NCBI GenBank assembly: GCA_016584495.1
Contig: WAID01000003.1
Coordinates: 3,348,001 to 3,412,000, forward strand
Direction of reading: 5' to 3'
Length of the DNA: 64,000 bases
DNA from: Celoporthe dispersa
Lineage: Eukaryota > Ascomycota > Sordariomycetes > Diaporthales > Cryphonectriaceae
Shown piece after piece: positions 57,829 to 64,000 of the stretch (position 1 is the first letter of the stretch; each line of letters begins with the position of its first letter). A model generated the notes under the pieces. The model made no database searches, was not told the DNA's origin, and was given only the letters and a program-made list of their open reading frames with translations. A program made the translations under genes and the position numbers.

Positions 57829-59735
57829 TGATCAAGGCTCAGGGCAGGTCGGGACCGAGACGCCGGCCGCCGCCGGTTGGCTGCGCGGGCGAGCGAGTTA
57901 CAGGACTGATACCCTGACCAGGCTCGACTGTCGCATTTTGGATAAGTGCACGTCACCCTCGAGCCCTGGCCGCAAGGAGATGCGGGCAGCCGGGGGCGCT
58001 GCCTTGTATTGGACAACTTATGCTCAGGATCTCGCTTCCCGATGGTCTGATGTGCTATCCAGACGCCTCGAGCTGGTGTTTCTGAGGTGCAGCTTGTACA
58101 ATTTGCCTTTTTTTTTTTTTTTAACGATGCAAGTGCTGATGCGGTCACGACCGAGGAACACCATCAAGGTCTCGATCTCGAAAGTCGACTGCAGTGTTCC
58201 TACGAGGCGACGATTCGTCTTGTTCTATGTTTTTTTTTTCCCTCTTCCTTTTCTTTCCCTTTCTTCTCTCTATAAGCGATGGGTCAGGGCCAGAGTGCTT
58301 GTTTTCCCGTTTTGTGTGCATCACTTTCTTCCAAACAGGCGTCTCTTTCACGGGTTTACTACGATATCATTGGTACTATAGAAGATCATTCCGAGGACAG
58401 CATATACCAGACATTGAGCGGACACTGCAGAACGAATTGAAAAAGAGAGATCAAAAAACAAAAAAAAAACGGGAAGAGGAAAACAAAGGGTGGACATTTT
58501 CGGTTCGGCAGAGCATAAGGCATTTGCAGCGTGTCCATTTTTTTCCCCCCTTTGCGAATGCGATCCCGAGTCGACCACAGCTACATGAGACTTCCAGTCG
58601 ACTTGATACCAGCTCGGATCATGGGAGATGCGTCACCGAGCAGATACGCAGGCTAAGCATATGTTGTTCACGGCATAGCCTGGGCGGGCTACGACTTCTG
58701 ATCCTGAGATCTGATGAGTATGGCGTGTGTGCTGGTCGTTGGCTGTCTTCACCTGGCTCTTGTTCTCGTCTTGCTTCTGGCTCTGTAGCATGATTTATGG
58801 GCGACCCTTGGACCGGCACGCGTCCGCCTACCCCGACAGGCACCAAGCGCCTCATAAGATATGGCGTCCACCCTACGGATGTCTGCTCGTATCGATTCTC
58901 AACCATTGCAGACCTGGCAGGGATGCGGGGCATTGTGACGGCAGACGGTGGACTCGAGAGATAGGATCCGGTCAGATGATGGCACCGAGAGGAATGTCAG
59001 AGACGCGATGTGACTCAGGGAAGGAATATGTTACCAAGATGCCTTTTTGGGGGGCGGAGAGGAGGGAAGGAGGAGGGAGGGAGGGAGGAGAGACAAGGGG
59101 AGTCGTTTTGTCACTGGATGGAGTTTACGTCAGGCATGGAAACTGAACATAGGGCCACCACAGATGGTTTGCTGACAATACCACATAGACTAGGGATCAT
59201 TAGGAGCATCTTTCCCCCCCTTAAAAAAAGACAAGGGGAGGTGGGAAAACCAAAAAGAAAAGAAGAAAAAAAAAGCGGATAAAAAGTAGTAAAAAAACAA
59301 AGCCAAAAAGGAAGGGAAAAAAAATGTTGAAAATCTACCCCAAACACAAAGTTCCCGGGAGTGCAACTGCTACATGTGTATGTACTGCCTGCCCACCTGG
59401 GGTGAGAAGGCATGCAGGATAAGTGAAAGTGAGTGGACTTGTCTGAGGTCTTGTGACGGCAGTCTTTTTATGAGTCTCCTGGTTTCGACCCATGAGCCCG
59501 TCTCATTCCTTCAGCAGTCGAAGGCTCATTACAGATAGACGGGCGGACGAGGACAAATATCCAGGGGTGGCTTGGGACTCAAGAAGGAGTTTCATATGAG
59601 CCAGGCTTGCCCGCAGTCTCCCGGGACGAGATCACGGTCGTCGGGTTCAAACAAGCTGGATTATCTAGCTGAAAACAAACTCGCTCGGATTGCTGCATTA
59701 CCGTCGTCGCCATCGTCAATACCATCATCACATCA
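57829..59735. other. Intergenic, convergent 3' ends
   Basis: About 1.9 kb lies between the CutA-like stop and the stop of the minus-strand 59736 gene. It holds T-rich and A-rich tracts (about 58109-58122, 58228-58262 and 59223-59322). No coding signal is seen. Confidence 0.6.
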
Positions 59736-60909
59736 TCACAGCGCCCAGTAGATATCGACCTTGACAGACTCAACAGAGTTGACCCAGCCGCCGAACCTGG
59801 CCATAGCCCAGACGGTGACGACATCGCCCAGCTTCAGGCTCCGGACAAAGGCGCCATCGCCCGTCTCCTCCCCGCGGCCCATCTCGCGCAGCTCCTCGGC
59901 GGTGGGCGGGTCCACGTCGTCGTCCCAGGACCAGACCACCTCGTGGGTGGTGGACTGGCGGGTGGCGGTCTTGTTGTGCTGGATGGTGAGCTGGTGGGAA
60001 GGCTGGAGCGGGTGGTCAAGCTCGGGGCGGTCGGGCCGGGGGGACGGGTGGACGGGTCGCAGGGCGTAGATCGGCAGATACGGGTCAGGGAGCGGTTCGC
60101 CACGGGACCCCGCTGCGCTGTCCGCCCGAGGGCTCCTTTCCGGAGACCCCTGGGGGCGGGTGGCGTTCCTGTCGAACCTCTCCAGGCCGACGTTGAAGAA
60201 GGTCCAGGAACCGCGGTAGGACCCCGCGTCCCGCCGGGCGTTGTTCGACCAGCCCTGGTCGTGGCTGGTGATGGTGAAGACGATCCTGCGGCACGGGTGC
60301 TGGAGGGTGCTGGTGGGACTCCGGGTCCAGCTCTGGAACTGGGACACGGGGTACTCGCCGTCGGGGGAGAGAGGCTGCGGCGGGGCTCTCGCGAAGGGGT
60401 AGTGGCGGTCGTCATAGTGAGGCTTCCTGATGAGGCCCAGCGGCCACGTGCGCAGCTGTGGCATGGTCAGCGGGGGGGGGGTGGGAGATGGCTGGCGCCT
60501 CACGAGGCAGAAGGCAGAAGCAGCAGGCTCACGAGGAACTGGTTCTCCGTGGCCCTGCCGGACCTGACGGTGACAGCGGAGTCGAGGAGGGCCGTCGTGT
60601 GGGGCCAGTACTCGGCGGCGTCGATGATGGACAGCACGACCTCGGAGGTAGCCCCAGCCCCTGCTGCAGCATCGCCCTGGCGATGACGACGTCCATGGGC
60701 GATGGCTCGTAGAGCGGTCTGCTCGCGCGCCCAGAGGAGGCGACGGGGTTGGGCGGGGACACAGGCCGAGACCCAGACGGAGACGTGGTCGAGGCGGCGG
60801 AGAGGTTGAGGCCCAGGGTGCGGGTGACGAAGCTCTGGAGGAGCGGGAAGAAGGACATGGCGGGCAGGAGGAGGAGGAGGAGCGTGAAGACTGTCCCGAG
60901 GAGGCTCAT
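59736..60909 (-). CDS. Conserved fungal protein with N-terminal signal or anchor, function unknown
   Basis: There are two exons, 60909-60533 and 60455-59736, with a GTGAGC donor and a CACAG acceptor. One missing base in the four-C run 60652-60655 (plus strand) must be added, giving about 365 residues. The N-terminus MSLLGTVFTLLLLLLPAMSF is a hydrophobic segment fit to be a signal peptide or membrane anchor. A Ser/Pro linker follows, then a conserved region with VVLSIIDAAEYWPHTTALL, TWPLGLIRKPHYDDRHYPFA, RRIVFTITSHDQGW and SWTFFNVGLERF. The C-terminal part has EVVWSWDDDVDPPTAEELRE and GDVVTVWAMARFGGWVN. I recognise the last region from fungal proteins of unknown function, and know no reaction. 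The gene is divergent from the O-acetyltransferase gene across 598 bases. Confidence 0.75.
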
Positions 60910-60974
60910 GAGCTGTGTGTTGCCGTGACCTGTGCTGGTCTGTTGAGTATGTCGTTGTCACACCAGCGTCGTGA

Positions 60975-60982
60975 CCAATCAG
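60975..60982 (+). promoter_or_regulatory. CCAAT box (candidate HAP/CBF site)
   Basis: CCAATCAG is the preferred fungal CCAAT-binding complex form. It is 66 bases from the minus-strand start codon and 525 from the plus-strand one. Five bases occur often by chance, so only position and flanks support it. Confidence 0.4.
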
Positions 60983-61203
60983 AGTAGGCGTGCTTGTGTG
61001 TATTGGTGATGTAGGACTCGAGAAGAGAGCTGCGTATCTGTGCTGCCTTACGGGTTGAACCTGAGGCCAGGGAACTTCGAGTCTCTGTACTTTTAAGTCG
61101 TGGTAGGTACTATGTACAATTTATGGCAGGTGGCATGTACCGTGTACATAGCATACCATATACTATGTCGCGGTCGCCAGGGCTGTTGTGGGGATGGCGG
61201 GGC

Positions 61204-61211
61204 TACGTCAT
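61204..61211 (-). promoter_or_regulatory. Candidate bZIP half-site (CRE-like or CYS3/MetR-like)
   Basis: TACGTCAT reads ATGACGTA on the minus strand. It matches a CRE-like core and the first seven positions of the Neurospora CYS3 consensus ATGRYRYCAT, but not the last three. It lies about 300 bases upstream of the O-acetyltransferase start, where control by a sulfur regulator would be expected. Chance occurrence is possible. Confidence 0.3.
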
Positions 61212-61507
61212 CCCGTTATCTCTTATCTCTCAGACACCCCCAGGGGGTACGCACAGTGAAAAGATCTCGGAGCGATCGCGGAATGACAAAGTCGCGAATG
61301 ATGATTACAAACCCCCCGCCTGCCTCTTTTTTTTTTTTCCTCTTGATGATGATGATTATTATTCAACCACCCTCCTACCTGCGTTGATCGTACGACAGGG
61401 CGTGTGTGTCGTGGGCGGGAGGCTTTATCTCCCATGCCTCTGCTTGCCACTTCTCCTCTCGTCCTCACCATTGAGTATCGTATCCCAACGAGGCTGCCCT
61501 GGTGAAG

Positions 61508-63102
61508 ATGGGCGCTCCACGGTCAGTCGCGGGGGCTCTCCTCCGATTCACCAGCGTCGGCACTGGGACCACCAGCACCACCACTACCACCACCCACAGG
61601 CTTGCCCGCCTGGCCTCAGCAGCTTCTCGCCGGCCTTCCACCACGGCGCTGCACCCAACGCCACCCCGGACGGTCGCTCCATCGACCCAGCGATGCCTTC
61701 ACTCGACCCCCTCCCGCCCCAGCGGCGCCTCCAACCCGGCCATGTCCTTTCCCTGCCTCGATGCCGTCGAGAACACCTCTGCCACGCTCGAGGCCAAGTC
61801 CTCGACCTCTGGCCCCGAGCCTTCCTACACCACGGGCGCCACCCTCAGATACCACTGTGACGTCCCGATCCTGCTGGACTGGGGTGGAACGCTGCGCGAG
61901 TTCGATATCGCCTACGAGACCTGGGGCGCGCCCAACCACGACAGGTCCAACGTCATCCTGCTGCACACGGGCCTGTCCGCCTCGTCCCACGCACACTCCA
62001 CCGACCTGAACCCGCAGCCCGGGTGGTGGGAGAAGTTTATAGGCCCCGGCTGTGCCCTGGACACGGACAGGTTCTTTATAATATGCACCAACGTCCTCGG
62101 CGGCTGCTATGGCTCGACCGGCCCCAGCAGCATCGACCCCGCCGACGGCCAGAACTACGCCACGCGCTTCCCCATCCTGACCATAGACGACATGGTCCGC
62201 GCCCAGTTCAGGCTGCTGGACCACCTCGGGGTCGACAGGCTGTACGCGAGCGTCGGGTCCAGCATGGGCGGCATGCTGTCCCTGGCGGCCGCCGTGCAGT
62301 CCCCAGACCGGGTGGGCAGGATCGTCTCCATCAGCGGGTGCGCCCGGAGCCACCCCTACAGCATAGCCATGCGCCACACCCAGAGGCAGGTCCTGATGAT
62401 GGACCCGAACTGGAACAGGGGCTTCTACTACGGCCGGGTCCCTCCCCACCACGGCATGAAGCTCGCCCGTGAGATCGCCACCGTCACCTACCGCTCCGGC
62501 CCCGAGTGGGAGCAGCGCTTCGGCAGGAGGAGGGCCGACCCGGCCAAACCCCCGGCCCTGTGCCCGGACTTCCTCATCGAGACGTACCTGGACCACGCCG
62601 GCGAGAAGTTCAACCTGACCTACGACGCCAACAGCCTCCTGTACGTCAGCAAGGCCATGGACCTGTTCGACCTGGGCGGCGAGAACAGGGCACGCACCGC
62701 AGCCCGGCGGGCGGAGCGGGAGGATGAGCTCGCCTCGGGCGGCGGCCCCGTGGGCTTCGACACCAGCTGCAGCCTCACCCTCCCGGACGACCCGTACGAG
62801 GAGCAGCCGGGCACCAGCGAGGGCGAGGTGGACCCGGCGCAGGCCCTGAGCGCGAGGCCGCCCGCGGACCTCGTCGCGGGGTTGGCTCCCTGCGCGACCA
62901 CCCGACGCTCGTCATGGGTGTGGCCAGCGACATCCTGTTCCCCGCGTGGCAGCAGCGCGAGATCGCCGAGACGCTGAGGTATGCCGGCAACAGGAAGGTC
63001 ACGCATGTCGAGCTCAGCGAGGAGCAGAGCATGTTTGGTCACGACACCTTCCTGCTGGACCTGCAGAACATCGGAGGCAACATCAAGACCTTCCTGGGTT
63101 GA
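61508..63102 (+). CDS. Serine (or homoserine) O-acetyltransferase, alpha/beta-hydrolase type
   Basis: This is a single exon from ATG at 61508; a GTG six bases upstream is not a likely start. One missing G in G4 (62878-62881) must be restored, giving about 531 residues. The first 80 residues are Arg-, Ser- and Thr-rich with few acids, as in mitochondrial presequences. AMSFPCLDAVE marks the family start. The core has EFDIAYETWGAPNHDRSNVI, LLHTGLSASSHAH, the nucleophile elbow VGSSMGGM (Ser252), ISGCARSHPYSIAMRHTQRQ and NRGFYYGRVPPHHGMKLA. The other catalytic residues are Asp475 (VASDILFPAW) and His512 (MFGHDTFLLD). It belongs to the MetX/Met2 superfamily. The presequence and sequence pattern favour the fungal mitochondrial serine enzyme (cysA/CYS2 type), which makes O-acetylserine for cysteine synthesis. 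Homoserine O-acetyltransferase is the alternative. A variable, acidic insert precedes Asp475. Confidence 0.88.
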
Positions 63103-64000
63103 TAAGAGGGGGGAGACCGGGGACCAGAGTGGTGACATGAAGGCCCCTCCGTCGGTATCTGGTGTGTGTGTGTGTGTGTGCGCGCGCGCCGTGTTATCAC
63201 GAGACCTGGACGCCTCGTCAGAAGACGGGTATTCATCGCGGGCATCTCGGAGAGACCAGAGATCTAGTGGCCATAATTCCTATCGTTATATATATATATA
63301 TATATATATATAAATGTATATGTATATAAGGCGGAAGCCAGCTCATTCCAATTTCCACAAGTATCTAGCGCATACAGATTGAGGTCGGTGGATGCTGCTC
63401 TCCGTTGCGCAGTGTGCGAAATATGGTTTTCAACTTGGAGGGACGACATGGGAGACCCCGGGGGGGGGGGAATAGTCATAGAAGAATCAACCACGATAGA
63501 GGGATGCAAAAAGGCCTAGGTTCTTGATTCGTTTCATCTCACCGTCCCAACCTGCAACCAGCTGCGAGTGTGTGTGTGGTATGAGAACATTGCCTGTTTC
63601 GGCAGCCAGCCCTGACATGATTGGTGGGCCTGAGGGATTGCTTCTTCAACGCTTGCTTTCGCCGAGTCAAGCGCGATGCCTTCATTTCGGAAGCGAAACG
63701 AGAAGTCACTGGAACCACAAAAGCGTCAGCTGAGTTTGGCCCCTATTCTCTTTCGTTCCCTAGGCTGGTCCTTGGGTGGTGTCAGGCCTGGATGCTTCTA
63801 TCAATTGATTGATTACCCCAGGGTGACCGCCAGCCGCAACGTGCAAGGGAACGGGTGTTTCTGTTTCAAACTGATTGCGGATCGCTTTTCGGAAACAAAA
63901 TTCTCCTCTCGTACTTGGTGATATATAGACACGACCGGCCAGGTCCCCTGAGATGGATCAATATCTAGAGACTTTGCAAAACATCAAGCAGTTAGCAGCG
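63103..64000. other. Downstream flank of the O-acetyltransferase gene
   Basis: This stretch contains a GT/GC run (about 63160-63190), a TA run (63287-63312) and no recognisable gene to the end of the window. Confidence 0.6.
63287..63312. repeat. TA microsatellite
   Basis: A 26-base uninterrupted TA run lies in the 3' flank of the O-acetyltransferase gene. Confidence 0.95.

Larger units (their letters stand above)
60910..61507. promoter_or_regulatory. Divergent promoter of the 59736 gene and the O-acetyltransferase gene
   Basis: This 598-base interval lies between two start codons pointing away from each other. It contains a CCAATCAG element (60975-60982) and a TACGTCAT element (61204-61211), listed separately. 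Confidence 0.6.

Overview
This window is nuclear DNA of a filamentous ascomycete (Pezizomycotina, probably Sordariomycetes). The evidence is GC-rich coding sequence, short GT-AG introns (one has a clear CTAAC branch point), very CT-rich leaders upstream of genes, many purine/pyrimidine microsatellites, and fungal gene families: a DUF8032 protein, a CutA/Cid1-type nucleotidyltransferase and an alpha/beta-hydrolase serine/homoserine O-acetyltransferase. I found no rRNA, tRNA, CRISPR array, transposase or reverse transcriptase.

Layout. 1-11.5 kb has no supportable gene; its later part is CT-rich and leads into a DUF8032 gene (11505-14813). Next come a small unknown gene on the minus strand (16645-17192), an ADP-sugar diphosphatase-type Nudix hydrolase (18505-19507, +) and an ADP-ribose pyrophosphatase-type Nudix hydrolase (19557-20673, -). 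The two Nudix genes are tail to tail with 49 bases between their stops. An MFS transporter (21498-23488) follows. A long disordered protein (26553-29953), a Baeyer-Villiger monooxygenase (30691-32537), an intracellular LysM protein with a glycine zipper and a charged helix (33824-34565) and an SLC35F-type transporter (35542-36796) form a same-strand run. The rest holds a conserved fungal unknown (41699-43762), an AhpC/TSA-like thioredoxin-fold protein (45050-46047, -), the CutA/Cid1-like enzyme (53613-57828), an unknown protein with an N-terminal signal or anchor (59736-60909, -), and the O-acetyltransferase (61508-63102). The last two diverge from a 598-base promoter interval.

The genes look mostly like housekeeping and regulatory functions, not one biosynthetic cluster. 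The two Nudix enzymes plausibly act together on ADP-ribose and ADP-sugars. The O-acetyltransferase serves sulfur amino-acid synthesis, and the CutA-like enzyme acts on RNA 3' ends.

A dominant technical feature is that most longer genes change reading frame by one base, usually at a G or C run. The changes restore family-like protein sequence on both sides, and in every gene the corrected exon lengths sum to a multiple of three. I read these as consensus indels in the assembly, although real mutation cannot be excluded from sequence alone. They hide genes from simple ORF calling, and all protein lengths given here assume they are corrected.
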